Below, in pieces: positions 50,668-59,125 of a stretch of DNA of 64,000 bases. Source of the stretch: Fontibacillus panacisegetis (lineage in GTDB: Bacteria; Bacillota; Bacilli; Paenibacillales; Paenibacillaceae); the NCBI RefSeq assembly GCF_900102215.1, contig NZ_FNBG01000008.1:1554-65553 (forward strand), given 5' to 3'. How positions within the stretch are numbered: the first letter of the stretch is position 1; each line of letters opens with the position of its first letter. A program made the translations under genes and the position numbers. The notes beneath the pieces were generated by a model, which worked only from the letters and a program-made list of their open reading frames with translations, made no database searches and was not told where the DNA came from.

Positions 50668-50696
50668 ATTATAAACAACAATACATCTTTTTACAA
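50668..50696 (-). promoter_or_regulatory. sigma-A promoter of tig
   Basis: Minus strand -35 TTGTAA, 17-base spacer, -10 TATAAT, about 118 bases before tig. The leader holds a 7-bp CAGCTAT/ATAGCTG hairpin. Confidence 0.75.
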
Positions 50697-50730
50697 GAGC
50701 CGTTAAAAGCAGGATTACACATGAGCTATT

Positions 50731-51660
50731 TTAACTATGGGCACCGGCAGCTACAAACTGACGCATTGAGCGACAAGCCTGCTCAAAACGGAGTCTCAGG
50801 CTATCTGTAATCCCGTATAGACCACGGATTTCCTCATCTGTTATTCCACCAGGAAGACTGTCAGAGATCATTTGATGAAGCGCTGCCGCCCAAATATCGA
50901 TCACTGCGTGATCTTCACTCATCATGGAATTATAATCCATCGTGCCATAGACAGCCATAACAAATTGAGTCCAAAGCTCCTGAGCAAAATAAAACAAGGT
51001 TGGATCATGCACTTGAGTTTGTGCCCCTACTCGTTCCAGAACGCTCTGTACCGATTGGGGAAAATCCTCCGGCTTTAAGGGCACTGCCTCAATCTCGATA
51101 TTTACAAGCTCTCCCCTGCGATACAAGGAGATTACTCCCTGTGTCCCTCTTCGCTTCAATATTTGAAGAACCCGGTATTGTAGAAGCGGGTGCAATGAGT
51201 TCTGTGTAAGCCACTGGATAAGTTCATCGTCAACTTCAGATCTATCCAGATAAGCCAGCTGTTCGAGTGCCAAAAAAGTCTGCTCCGACAATGGTTTGTC
51301 CATCACAGTCCTTAAGAGTTTATCAGCATAATCCTGATCTTCAGCAAGCTTGGCTTCTACATGCTGTCTAGCCAAAGCCTCCTCGTCGTCGTCATCGTCA
51401 TGGTCAAAACCAGCATCCTCAGAATCACTTCCCAGCTTTGGAAATGCACTGATTAGCCAATCGAGTAGCGCCTGCCATTCTTCATAATGCCTGGGATCTT
51501 GCCCCTGACATTGAAGCAGAAATCTCAGCAGATCAGCAGCTTCCCCATATCTTTCAGTCTCCAGCATTCTTGTTAATTCTATCTGATATAAATCAAGTGT
51601 TTTTGGAAATAGTACGATGTTGTCCACGTTATCCTTCTCATCAGGTCGATAATTGCTAAT
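50731..51660 (-). CDS. YsoA-like helical-repeat protein; apparent ATT start
   Basis: About 309-aa cytoplasmic, largely helical, acidic protein. Short TPR-like helical pairs are seen near residues 25-70 (YQIELTRMLETERYGEAADLLRFLLQ) and 125-175; an Asp/Glu run (DHDDDDDEE) lies near 85-95. It occupies the position of ysoA upstream of tig in Bacillus, which also encodes a TPR protein, but orthology is inferred from position. AAGGAGG is seven bases before an ATT codon at 51660; the upstream in-frame TTG at 51678 overlaps the start of that site, and a GTG lies further downstream. Function unknown. Confidence 0.75.
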   Translation of the reverse strand: MSNYRPDEKDNVDNIVLFPKTLDLYQIELTRMLETERYGEAADLLRFLLQCQGQDPRHYEEWQALLDWLISAFPKLGSDSEDAGFDHDDDDDEEALARQHVEAKLAEDQDYADKLLRTVMDKPLSEQTFLALEQLAYLDRSEVDDELIQWLTQNSLHPLLQYRVLQILKRRGTQGVISLYRRGELVNIEIEAVPLKPEDFPQSVQSVLERVGAQTQVHDPTLFYFAQELWTQFVMAVYGTMDYNSMMSEDHAVIDIWAAALHQMISDSLPGGITDEEIRGLYGITDSLRLRFEQACRSMRQFVAAGAHS

Positions 51661-51764
51661 ACGGGCACCTCCTTCCAACCGAGTTAAGCTTACTTGAAAT
51701 TATAACATAGTGGTTATCGAAGTAAAAAATCTCACCCCGTGTTGGATTAAACTATTAGAAGATA

Positions 51765-51793
51765 TTGCATATCTTCATTTCCTGTGGTAAACT
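51765..51793 (+). promoter_or_regulatory. candidate promoter of tRNA-Arg
   Basis: -35 TTGCAT, 17-base spacer, -10 TAAACT, about 32 bases before the tRNA. Confidence 0.55.
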
Positions 51794-51825
51794 ATTTTTT
51801 GCTTGCGTTTTATTTAATATCATAT

Positions 51826-51899
<74 letters not shown>

Positions 51900-51909
51900 T
51901 AAAGTAAGA

Positions 51910-51934
51910 GGCTCTCCTTTTGGAGGGCCTTTTT
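51910..51934 (+). terminator. terminator after tRNA-Arg
   Basis: GGCTCTCC/GGAGGGCC stem with a TTTT loop and five T residues, eleven bases after the tRNA. Confidence 0.9.
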
Positions 51935-52039
51935 ACTTTACGTCAGGGATGAGAACCCCATGGGGTTCGTCGGAGTGAAGGTCACCGCGGTTTGCGGGTG
52001 GACTGAACGGAGTCTCGCACTGGTAGCACGAGTACGCGA
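51930..52039 (+). repeat. 110-bp direct repeat, copy A
   Basis: About 90% identical to copy B. Contains the perfect palindrome GAACCCCATGGGGTTC and a CTCG...CGAG stem. No protein coding evident. Confidence 0.85.
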
Positions 52040-52052
52040 CTGGGACGATCAG

Positions 52053-52197
52053 GGGGCTGTCCCAAAAGTAAGTTTACTGTCAAACCTAGAAATAGCGGTG
52101 CAAGGAAGACGATCCCTGCACCGCTTGATCCTGCCACTTGCTATGATCGTATCTCATATCTCATGGTAACAGTGTCGTGATGCGGAATTCCTGTAGA
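52053..52197 (+). repeat. diverged copy of the MITE-like element
   Basis: Begins GGGGCTGTCCCAAAAGTA, matching one end of the element at 13499-13742 read in reverse. Shared features include CTGTCAAACCTAGA, the AGCGGTGCA/TGCACCGCT stem (52094-52102 with 52117-52125) and GTGATGCGGAATTCCTG. The stem carries a compensatory A-T to G-C change. The other terminal repeat is missing. Confidence 0.75.
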
Positions 52198-52199
52198 TT

Positions 52200-52379
52200 C
52201 CTGCAAATGTGCAGGCTTTGTTTATGTAAATCCTCTAAATGCCCTAAATTGCTGCAAATGCGCAGGCTTTCTCTAAGAATTCTCTTCAAGCAAGTCTATT
52301 CTGAACAATTTTCCTGCATTTTTGCAGGCTTTTGTTCATCCTTTTATGGCTACTTTGAAAAAAACTGCATTTTTGCACG
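52200..52379. repeat. four spaced CCTGCA-N4-TGCAGG palindromes
   Basis: Imperfect 16-base palindromes at 52200-52215, 52251-52266, 52313-52328 and 52364-52379. Start-to-start spacings are 51, 62 and 51 bases. The first three are followed by CTTT. The 917 bases between tRNA-Arg and the next gene hold only such repeats. Confidence 0.65.
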
Positions 52380-52446
52380 CCCTGATATCTTGCATCTCCA
52401 CCGCTGAAAAAGAAGCGCCCTCAAAATTTACTTAGTAAACGGCCTC

Positions 52447-52555
52447 TTTTTACATTACGTCAGTGGATGAGAATCCCATGGGGTTCGTCGGAGTGAGTCA
52501 CCACGGTTTGCCGGTGGACTGAACGGAGTCTCGCACTGGTAGCGCGAGTACGCGA
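52447..52555 (+). repeat. 110-bp direct repeat, copy B
   Basis: Same as copy A with about ten differences and a two-base deletion; the CTCG/CGAG stem gains a pair. Confidence 0.85.
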
Positions 52556-52741
52556 AATATACCCAATTTTCCGGACACAGGAGGCCTCATTAATTAATAT
52601 TTCAGCTGATTTATCTCTATTTTGCTAAATAAGATCATCCCTTTCCGTCAACTAATTCCGACCGACTGATCGATATCCATATCAAAAATGCTGCTTTCTC
52701 GCATCACGAACGAGCAAATTCTACTATAAAATACTACAAAA

Positions 52742-52771
52742 TTGAGATTTCTTCATAAAATAGAGTACAAT
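52742..52771 (+). promoter_or_regulatory. candidate promoter of thioredoxin-like gene
   Basis: -35 TTGAGA, 18-base spacer, -10 TACAAT, about 47 bases before the start codon. Confidence 0.55.
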
Positions 52772-52817
52772 AACGTTGATCTGATTATGACTATTAAACT
52801 GAGGGAGGTTTGATGAG

Positions 52818-53399
52818 ATGAGTTTTACTTTGGCTCTTGGGGCTAAGGCTCCTGATTTTCGTTTACCTGCAACTGATGGCGCTTCATATTCGCTCGATCA
52901 TTTTTCCAACAAGCCTTATCTAGTTGTATTTTTCACTTGCAATCACTGCCCGTATGTCATTGGATCAGACGAAGTTACACGACAAACAGCAGAGAAATAT
53001 CATGATCGTGGTGTGGCTTTTGTAGCTATCAATTCAAACAGTGAGAACACGAATGCAGATGATTCCTTTGAGCATATGGTGAAACGGATGGAAGAGCATA
53101 ATTTCCCATGGGTATACCTTAGAGATGAGGATCAAGAGATTGCAAAAACTTATGGTGCTCTCCGTACTCCGCATTTTTATGTTTTTGATAGTGGACGCAA
53201 GCTTGTGTACACAGGCAGAGGTGTAGACAGCCCTCGTGATACGTCCAAAATGACTATAAACGACCTTGACAGAACGCTAGAGGAGCTCACTTCAAATCAA
53301 CCGATTTCGACTCCAGCAACAAATCCGATCGGTTGCAACGTTAAATGGGAGGGACAGGATGCCCACTGGATGCCAGCTGATGCCTGTGATTTGGTGTAA
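52818..53399 (+). CDS. thioredoxin-like redoxin (AhpC/TSA-type fold)
   Basis: 193-aa cytoplasmic thiol protein. The thioredoxin-fold core [19 protein letters not shown] is followed by a CxxC active site C41-N-H-C44 (TCNHCPYV), and the cis-Pro region is [10 protein letters not shown] further cysteine pair lies in the C-terminal extension (NPIGCNVKW and ADACDLV). Probably a peroxide-linked thiol reductase or peroxidase; the substrate is not known. ATG with GAGGGAGG upstream. It is immediately followed by a glutathione peroxidase gene, suggesting an oxidative-stress pair. Confidence 0.85.
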   Translation: MSFTLALGAKAPDFRLPATDGASYSLDHFSNKPYLVVFFTCNHCPYVIGSDEVTRQTAEKYHDRGVAFVAINSNSENTNADDSFEHMVKRMEEHNFPWVYLRDEDQEIAKTYGALRTPHFYVFDSGRKLVYTGRGVDSPRDTSKMTINDLDRTLEELTSNQPISTPATNPIGCNVKWEGQDAHWMPADACDLV

Positions 53400-53402
53400 G
53401 AG

Positions 53403-53879
53403 ATGAACATTTACGATATCAAGGTAACTACCATTGATGGCAAAGAAACCTCACTTGACCTCTATAAAGGCAATGTCCTACTCATCGTTAATACCGCGAG
53501 TGCGTGCGGGCTGACGCCGCATTATAAGGGACTTCAACAGCTGTACATTAGCTATCAGGAGCAAGGTCTGGTTGTTATGGGCTTTCCATGCAATCAATTT
53601 GCAGGACAGGAACCAGGTACTGATGAGGAAATTCAGAGCTTTTGTGAATTAAACTATCAGGTTACCTTTCCTATGTTCAGCAAAATAGATGTTAAAGGCG
53701 AGCACGCGCACCCCCTTTACCAATACCTTGTGGAAAACACTCCAGCTCCCTACAAGACAGGCGACATTGAATGGAATTTCGTGAAATTCCTAATTGATCG
53801 TGATGGAAACATCGTGAAGCAATTCAGCGCACGTACGGAACCTGCCGAATTAGAGGAAGAGATCAAACAGCTTCTATAA
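53403..53879 (+). CDS. glutathione peroxidase family protein (Cys type)
   Basis: 158-aa thiol peroxidase resembling BsaA. Peroxidatic cysteine C35 (NTASACGLTPHY) replaces selenocysteine; the conserved Gln (GFPCNQFAGQEPG) and Trp (IEWNFVKFLI) of the catalytic tetrad are present. The resolving cysteine is probably in FCELNYQVTFPMF or GFPCNQF. It starts four bases after the redoxin stop, so the two are coupled. Confidence 0.93.
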   Translation: MNIYDIKVTTIDGKETSLDLYKGNVLLIVNTASACGLTPHYKGLQQLYISYQEQGLVVMGFPCNQFAGQEPGTDEEIQSFCELNYQVTFPMFSKIDVKGEHAHPLYQYLVENTPAPYKTGDIEWNFVKFLIDRDGNIVKQFSARTEPAELEEEIKQLL

Positions 53880-53907
53880 AATTAACTAAATTCAAGCCAA
53901 CACAAAC

Positions 53908-53950
53908 AACCTTCAACCCCACTTGTTCCGTGGTTTGTTGAAGGTTATTT
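53908..53950. terminator. terminator between convergent gpx and pstA
   Basis: Perfect 10-bp stem AACCTTCAAC/GTTGAAGGTT with an inner CCAC/GTGG, AT-rich on both sides, so probably bidirectional. Confidence 0.8.
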
Positions 53951-53965
53951 ATTGTTAGAAGCTCT

Positions 53966-54847
53966 CTATTTTCTAACATTTCGTTTGTTAAACCATAAAG
54001 GCACCCGGAACACGAAATTAATCAAAAGCACAACGAACACAAGCACGGCTGCTGATTTATCCGCAATTTGGCGGGCATCCTCCACGATCGCTTCGGATTG
54101 TACATACCACAAATGAACAGCTAACGTCTCACCAGGCGAGAAGAGATTAAAATCCCACATTTCTCCTGAAGTACTTAATCCAGCCGTCAAGATAATAACC
54201 GCGGATTCACCAAAAGCACGTCCAGCCACCAAGCAAATACCTGTAATGATCGCTTCCATAGCTACAGGAATAACGATCGTTTTTATCGTCTGATACTTCG
54301 TAGTGCCGAGCGCATATGCAGCGTTGCGCAAATCGTTCGGAACAGCGCGTACAGCCTCTTCCGTAACTCTTGCAAGCATGGGCAAATTAAGGAAAGCCAA
54401 GCTGACTGCACCACCAAGAATCGTTAGGCCAACACCAAAATATTCAGCAAAAATGGCCAGGCCCAACATTCCGAACACAATCGATGGAACCGATGAGAGC
54501 GACTCTACACAAATCCGAAGCATCTCGGTAAATTTATTCTTTGGTGCATACTCAGCCATGTAAATGCCTGCACCAAGTCCGATCGGGACCGAAATCAGCA
54601 GAGACAGGATTAATATATAGAAGGAATTAAACAGCATCGGCCCGATACCGCCACCAGCAGCAATCTCTTCCGGCAATTTAATCAGAAACTCCGGTGTAAT
54701 ATCAAAGAGTCCCTTGCTCAAAATGGTAACCAGAAGCCATGCTATAAATAAAAGAATCAATGCACCAAGACCATAAAAACATCCCGTTGCAAAACGGTCC
54801 ATGAACAAGGCGCGCGCGTTTTTTTGCGTTCTGGCAAAGCTATTCAT
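53966..54847 (-). CDS. pstA: phosphate ABC transporter permease PstA
   Basis: 293-aa membrane subunit with about six helices and the EAA loop AVPNDLRNAAYALGTTKYQTIKTIVIPVA. Its start overlaps pstC by four bases. The expected pstB ATPase gene does not follow; the next gene is convergent gpx. Confidence 0.94.
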   Translation of the reverse strand: MNSFARTQKNARALFMDRFATGCFYGLGALILLFIAWLLVTILSKGLFDITPEFLIKLPEEIAAGGGIGPMLFNSFYILILSLLISVPIGLGAGIYMAEYAPKNKFTEMLRICVESLSSVPSIVFGMLGLAIFAEYFGVGLTILGGAVSLAFLNLPMLARVTEEAVRAVPNDLRNAAYALGTTKYQTIKTIVIPVAMEAIITGICLVAGRAFGESAVIILTAGLSTSGEMWDFNLFSPGETLAVHLWYVQSEAIVEDARQIADKSAAVLVFVVLLINFVFRVPLWFNKRNVRK

Positions 54848-55797
54848 GCTTCATTACCTCCTTTTCTGCCCAAATAACGAATGAACAGAATCAGAATAAA
54901 TGAAATAATGAGCAGCAAAAATGCCATCATATGGAGCGCATGATTCCAGGTTGAGTCGAATTCAACATTTGAAATCTGCATGACGATGTTGCTCGTCAAC
55001 ACGGATGCAGGGGAGAATAAGGATTTTGCCAGCTGAGCCGTATTTCCAATAACCATAACAACAGCCATCGTTTCCCCGATTGCTCTTGTCATACCTAAAA
55101 TTATCGATGCAATAATCCCCCGACTTGCCGCTGGAAGGACCACTTTAAAAATAACTTGTAATCTAGTCGATCCAAGGGCATAAGCGGCTTCGCGATATTT
55201 TGTAGGGACAGCTGTAATAGCATCATCACTTATACGGCTAATCGTCGGAAGAATCATGATCGTAAGCACTAGCGCAGCAGCCAATATACCGTCACCCAAT
55301 CCTTCTCCACTTGCTTCCCTAAGGATCGGAAGTAGAATGGTGAGCCCTAAATACCCGTATACGATCGAAGGTATTCCTACGAGCAGATCAAGGACGGGGC
55401 GAATGAAATTTCTCATCCACTTCGGTGCTATTTCTGCAATTAGAATGGCCATTCCTACAGAGATGGGCACCGCAATAATTAATGTCAATGCAGTAAGAAA
55501 CAATGTATTTATAATAAATAAAGCTGCTCCGAAATACCCTTCCTCTGGAGTCCAGTTCAGGGAAAAGAAAAATTCAGCGATTGAAACTTCCTTAAAAGTG
55601 AGAATTGCAGTTCTGCCAATAAAAAAGATAACCATCGCAAGGACAAAGCACAGCATTAAAATGCTGAGCAAAAAATAGTTTTTAAACAGCCCATTCATGA
55701 AGTTGGCCCGGGCTTGCCGCTTGGTGAATTTTCCACCAACCTTAAATTTTGGCCCTAACTCCTCCTGTGAAAGTGCTTTTTGGACTGACATGCTCAC
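54844..55797 (-). CDS. pstC: phosphate ABC transporter permease PstC
   Basis: 317-aa permease with about six helices and EAA loop AVPTKYREAAYALGSTRLQVIFKVVLPAA. GTG start eight bases after AGGAGG. Partner of PstA and PstS. Confidence 0.94.
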   Translation of the reverse strand: MSMSVQKALSQEELGPKFKVGGKFTKRQARANFMNGLFKNYFLLSILMLCFVLAMVIFFIGRTAILTFKEVSIAEFFFSLNWTPEEGYFGAALFIINTLFLTALTLIIAVPISVGMAILIAEIAPKWMRNFIRPVLDLLVGIPSIVYGYLGLTILLPILREASGEGLGDGILAAALVLTIMILPTISRISDDAITAVPTKYREAAYALGSTRLQVIFKVVLPAASRGIIASIILGMTRAIGETMAVVMVIGNTAQLAKSLFSPASVLTSNIVMQISNVEFDSTWNHALHMMAFLLLIISFILILFIRYLGRKGGNEA

Positions 55798-55861
55798 TTT
55801 TGCTTCCTCCTATACAGCAGCCAGCCCTGAAAATATAGGGCTGGCCGGTTAACGACTTTTA

Positions 55862-56725
55862 CTATTTCATCGCTGAAATCGGGATAAATTTCAACTTTTT
55901 AAGGGAACCCTCCTGGAACTTTTTGCTTTGTACATATTCAATGAAAGCTTTCGTTGCACCAGTTGGTTCACCCTTAGTCATGTAGTACCCATAGGACCAA
56001 ATTTTATATTTACCGCTAATTACGTTTTCTGTCGTTGCGGCTACTCCGTCATGCTTTACTGCTTTGATGTCACTGCCGCTGATGTAGGTCAAATCGATGT
56101 AGCCAATGGAGTTAGGAGTTGTAGCTACAGCTGTCTTCATATCGCCGCTGGAGCCAACCTCCTTGTAGTTCTTTTCTTTCTTAACGATGTCACCGCCGCC
56201 AAGAGCTTTTGATTGGTAGTTAACACGTGTACCAGAACCAAATGAACGGGTAATAACTACGATATCTTTATCTTCACCGCCAACATCTTTCCAGTTCGTA
56301 ATTTTACCGGAGTAAATTCCTTTTAACTGTTCTGTCGACAAGTCATCCACTTTAACACTTTTATTTACGATAGTAGCAAATGGAATTACTGCTACCTTGT
56401 TAGCTACTTGACCGGAAAAAGCTTTAAATCCAGGTACATCAACGCTTGCATCCCAGTCGCATGCACCGATATCAGCGATCCCTTTTTTGACTGCTTGTGG
56501 ACCAGTAACTGAGCCTTTACCGGAAGCCGCGATCTTTACCTTTGGATGCAGCTTTTGGAATTCTTTCGAAGCTTGAAGCGTAAGCGGCAGCAATGCCGTA
56601 GAACCGTTAACTGTAATTTTCCCCTTCAAATCGTCTTTTGCCATTGCAGGTCCTGCGATCGCTGACGTTAATACAAATGCCGATGCAAGCGTAATAAGTG
56701 ATAGTTTTTTAAAAAATTTATTCAT
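55862..56725 (-). CDS. pstS: phosphate-binding protein PstS
   Basis: 287-aa extracellular substrate-binding protein of the PBP-like family. A signal peptide (about 1-29) ends GPAMA before KDDLKG; there is no lipobox cysteine, so it looks like a secreted or otherwise retained protein, not a lipoprotein. Phosphate-binding regions NGSTALLPL, GKGSVTGPQAV and RSFGSGTRVNYQSKALGGGD are present. ATG 56725 follows GAAGGGAG. It lies 30 bases after the stalk-like gene and upstream of pstC, so the four genes form one unit. Confidence 0.93.
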   Translation of the reverse strand: MNKFFKKLSLITLASAFVLTSAIAGPAMAKDDLKGKITVNGSTALLPLTLQASKEFQKLHPKVKIAASGKGSVTGPQAVKKGIADIGACDWDASVDVPGFKAFSGQVANKVAVIPFATIVNKSVKVDDLSTEQLKGIYSGKITNWKDVGGEDKDIVVITRSFGSGTRVNYQSKALGGGDIVKKEKNYKEVGSSGDMKTAVATTPNSIGYIDLTYISGSDIKAVKHDGVAATTENVISGKYKIWSYGYYMTKGEPTGATKAFIEYVQSKKFQEGSLKKLKFIPISAMK

Positions 56726-56755
56726 TAAATTTATAACTCCCTTCAATCCTCATTA

Positions 56756-58192
56756 TTATTTTGTAAGTTCTGTGTTTACTCCACCTTGTACCAGGACAAC
56801 TTTTCCCTCTTCAATCAGGACGATGCTTCCGGTAGAAGAAACGGCAAATTCACTAACGCTTTGCTCTGTACTATATAACTCTGTCTTAGCTCCGGTGGAT
56901 GTAACTTCATAAATTTTGCTGTTGCCATTAACTTCTGCCAGAACGATCAGCTTGCCGGATACCTGCTTAGCAGAAATTACATCAATATCGGCTGCCAGAT
57001 CCGACAGCTTAGTGCCATCAGTAGAAATGACCTTCAGTACACTATTTTCAATGACGCCATCTGGATCGGCACTCACATAAACAATCTCACCACTGCTTAA
57101 TAGCGATAAGAAAAGCTTGTTATCAAGTTTGTTGGTTAATTGAGCTGGCTTAGCATCCTTTTTAGTAATATCAAGTGAAAACAACTGTGTTCCAGCTTTA
57201 GAGTAGTCGATTTTCAAAGACTCCTCAGTTCCCGCTTTATCCGTTTCTGCTGTTCCCGTTACATTTACGAAATAAACTATTTTACTTTGATCTGCTGACA
57301 CTTGAACTTCGGATTTATTCTCGACCTTATCAGCAAGCACTCCTGTTACTTTCCCGGTTTCTACGTCTATGTATGCGATCTTCTCTTGTTTGTCGCCTTG
57401 GATAAAGTAGATTTTTTTACCGTCTTGAGTCCATGCCAAGTCCGTTTTTACCGTAGTATCTGATCCAAGCTTGCTAATATAGCCATTTGACGTATTCAGA
57501 ATGAATAGCTCACCTTTATCATTTGTAAAGGCTGCCTTTGTACGATCTGGTGAAAGAACAGAGCTAACTGCATTTTCATTAGATGAGAAACTTTCATAGT
57601 CTCCACTTGCCGATGTATGGAGCTTAACCAATTGTGGAATTTCCCCATCTTCTTTGCTAACTACTACATTTCCACTTGCATCGAAGAAAGGATTAGCAAA
57701 TTCGCCTGAAAGACGACTTTGGCTTTTTAATTCACCACTCTTTGATAAAAATTCCCCTCCAAGAGCTTCAACTACGGATGCCAGTTCAACATAAATAGCA
57801 TTATTCACATTTTGCGGAGCTGTAATAAATGAAGCAGAACCACCATCAAGCTGATAATTTGTGGAACCCGTTTGAAGATTAAGAATGTGTTGCCCATGCC
57901 CGTCTTGCACTGCAATTTTCCCGCCATTATTTGGTTTAACAGCAGCACCAAGCGCATCTGCCAAATCTCTTAACGAATACAATGTAGTTTTACCTACTAG
58001 AACAGTTCTAATAGAAACTGTGCTTCCATCAATCGTCAGGCTTCCATTTACAACCTTCAATTGACTTGCTATTGCATTGCTTACAGACACTTTATTTGTC
58101 TGATCTGCAGCAGCACTCGCACTTCCTACAGCAACAGCAGAAGTCACTAGTGCAGATGCAAGGAAGATCCCAACCATTTTGTTCTTCTTCAT
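56756..58192 (-). CDS. secreted protein with copper amine oxidase N-terminal-like (stalk) domain and beta-propeller-like repeats
   Basis: 478 aa. Signal peptide (about 1-27, ends SASAA). Residues about 35-150 resemble the copper amine oxidase N-terminal domain common in Paenibacillus secreted proteins (TVSIRTVLVGKTTLYSLRDLADALGAAV). Residues about 165-478 hold TolB/WD-like strands (SSVLSPDRTKAAFTNDKGELFILN; TDLAWTQDGKKIYFIQGD). No amine oxidase catalytic domain exists. Being first in the pst unit suggests a cell-envelope role linked to phosphate uptake, but this is inference. Confidence 0.8.
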   Translation of the reverse strand: MKKNKMVGIFLASALVTSAVAVGSASAAADQTNKVSVSNAIASQLKVVNGSLTIDGSTVSIRTVLVGKTTLYSLRDLADALGAAVKPNNGGKIAVQDGHGQHILNLQTGSTNYQLDGGSASFITAPQNVNNAIYVELASVVEALGGEFLSKSGELKSQSRLSGEFANPFFDASGNVVVSKEDGEIPQLVKLHTSASGDYESFSSNENAVSSVLSPDRTKAAFTNDKGELFILNTSNGYISKLGSDTTVKTDLAWTQDGKKIYFIQGDKQEKIAYIDVETGKVTGVLADKVENKSEVQVSADQSKIVYFVNVTGTAETDKAGTEESLKIDYSKAGTQLFSLDITKKDAKPAQLTNKLDNKLFLSLLSSGEIVYVSADPDGVIENSVLKVISTDGTKLSDLAADIDVISAKQVSGKLIVLAEVNGNSKIYEVTSTGAKTELYSTEQSVSEFAVSSTGSIVLIEEGKVVLVQGGVNTELTK

Positions 58193-58332
58193 TCATTTCA
58201 CCCTTTTCATTGAATAAATAGCTATGAGTAGATTGTCATATAAATTTGTTAATTCAATTCTCGTGATTTGTAATAGTTTGTAAAATATTTAGAAAAGATT
58301 TCCGTTCTCCTTTACTTTTATAAATCATTCTA

Positions 58333-58356
58333 TATAATTAAAAGTGAGTACTCACT
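58333..58356 (+). promoter_or_regulatory. promoter -10 and TetR operator of ABC exporter operon
   Basis: -10 TATAAT at 58333-58338, with a possible -35 TTTACT 16 bases upstream. The perfect palindrome GTGAGTACTCAC (58344-58355) covers the likely transcription start, a usual TetR arrangement. The product of the third gene of the operon is the probable repressor. Confidence 0.7.
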
Positions 58357-58381
58357 CATTTTATGTAAAGGAGATTTTATA

Positions 58382-59125
58382 ATGAGTCCTATCCCTTTAA
58401 ATCCCGATCCTGTTATTGTCGCCAACCACGTTGGTAAAGCTTTTAGCAATAAAACTGTTTTGACCGATATTAGCCTTACGGTGCATAAAGCCGAAACTTT
58501 CGGCCTGCTCGGTCCTTCCGGGTCGGGAAAAACTACACTTGTAAAGCTTCTGACCGGGATTGATGAGGTTTCCTCAGGAGAGATTACAGTACTTGGCAAC
58601 GTAATGCCCAAGCTTTCAGTTTTTCAGCAAATCGGGTATATGGCGCAATCAGACGCCTTGTATACCGAACTGAGCGCACAGGAGAATCTGGAGCTATTCG
58701 CCGCATTATACGGTTTAAAGGGAGCTCGCCGCTCTGCTCGTATTTTAGAAGTCATGGAGCTTGTCTCACTTCATAATGATTTGAACAAAAGAGTGGACCA
58801 ATATTCAGGAGGAATGAAACGACGTCTGTCGCTCGCTATCGCTTTGCTGCATGATCCACCTCTCCTCATTCTTGATGAGCCGACCGTTGGTATCGATCCA
58901 TTGCTCCGGCAATCTATCTGGAATGAGCTTAAAGCGTTAAACGCCAAAGGAACAACAATTCTTTTAACGACACATGTCATGGATGAAGCCAGTAAATGCG
59001 ATCGTCTTGGCATGATTCGTGACGGACGTTTACTCGCCGTTAACACTCCGCAGTCTCTCATTGAAGAAGCTGGGCAAAGCTCTATTGAGGAAGCTTTCAT
59101 CTATTATGGAGGTGAGCAATCATGA
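58382..59125 (+). CDS. ABC transporter ATP-binding protein
   Basis: 247-aa ATPase of the drug/daunorubicin type. Walker A GPSGSGKTT (44-52), signature YSGGMKRRLSLA, Walker B LLILDEPTVG and switch TTHVMDE are present. Overlaps the permease gene by four bases. ATG eight bases after AAGGAG. Confidence 0.95.
   Translation: MSPIPLNPDPVIVANHVGKAFSNKTVLTDISLTVHKAETFGLLGPSGSGKTTLVKLLTGIDEVSSGEITVLGNVMPKLSVFQQIGYMAQSDALYTELSAQENLELFAALYGLKGARRSARILEVMELVSLHNDLNKRVDQYSGGMKRRLSLAIALLHDPPLLILDEPTVGIDPLLRQSIWNELKALNAKGTTILLTTHVMDEASKCDRLGMIRDGRLLAVNTPQSLIEEAGQSSIEEAFIYYGGEQS

Noticed and set aside
52200..52379. Possible CRISPR array
   Set aside because: Repeats are only 16 bases and imperfect, spacing is uneven, and no cas genes are nearby.
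51960..52407. Two small plus-strand open frames after tRNA-Arg
   Set aside because: They lie entirely in repeat sequence, have no good ribosome site and no family resemblance.
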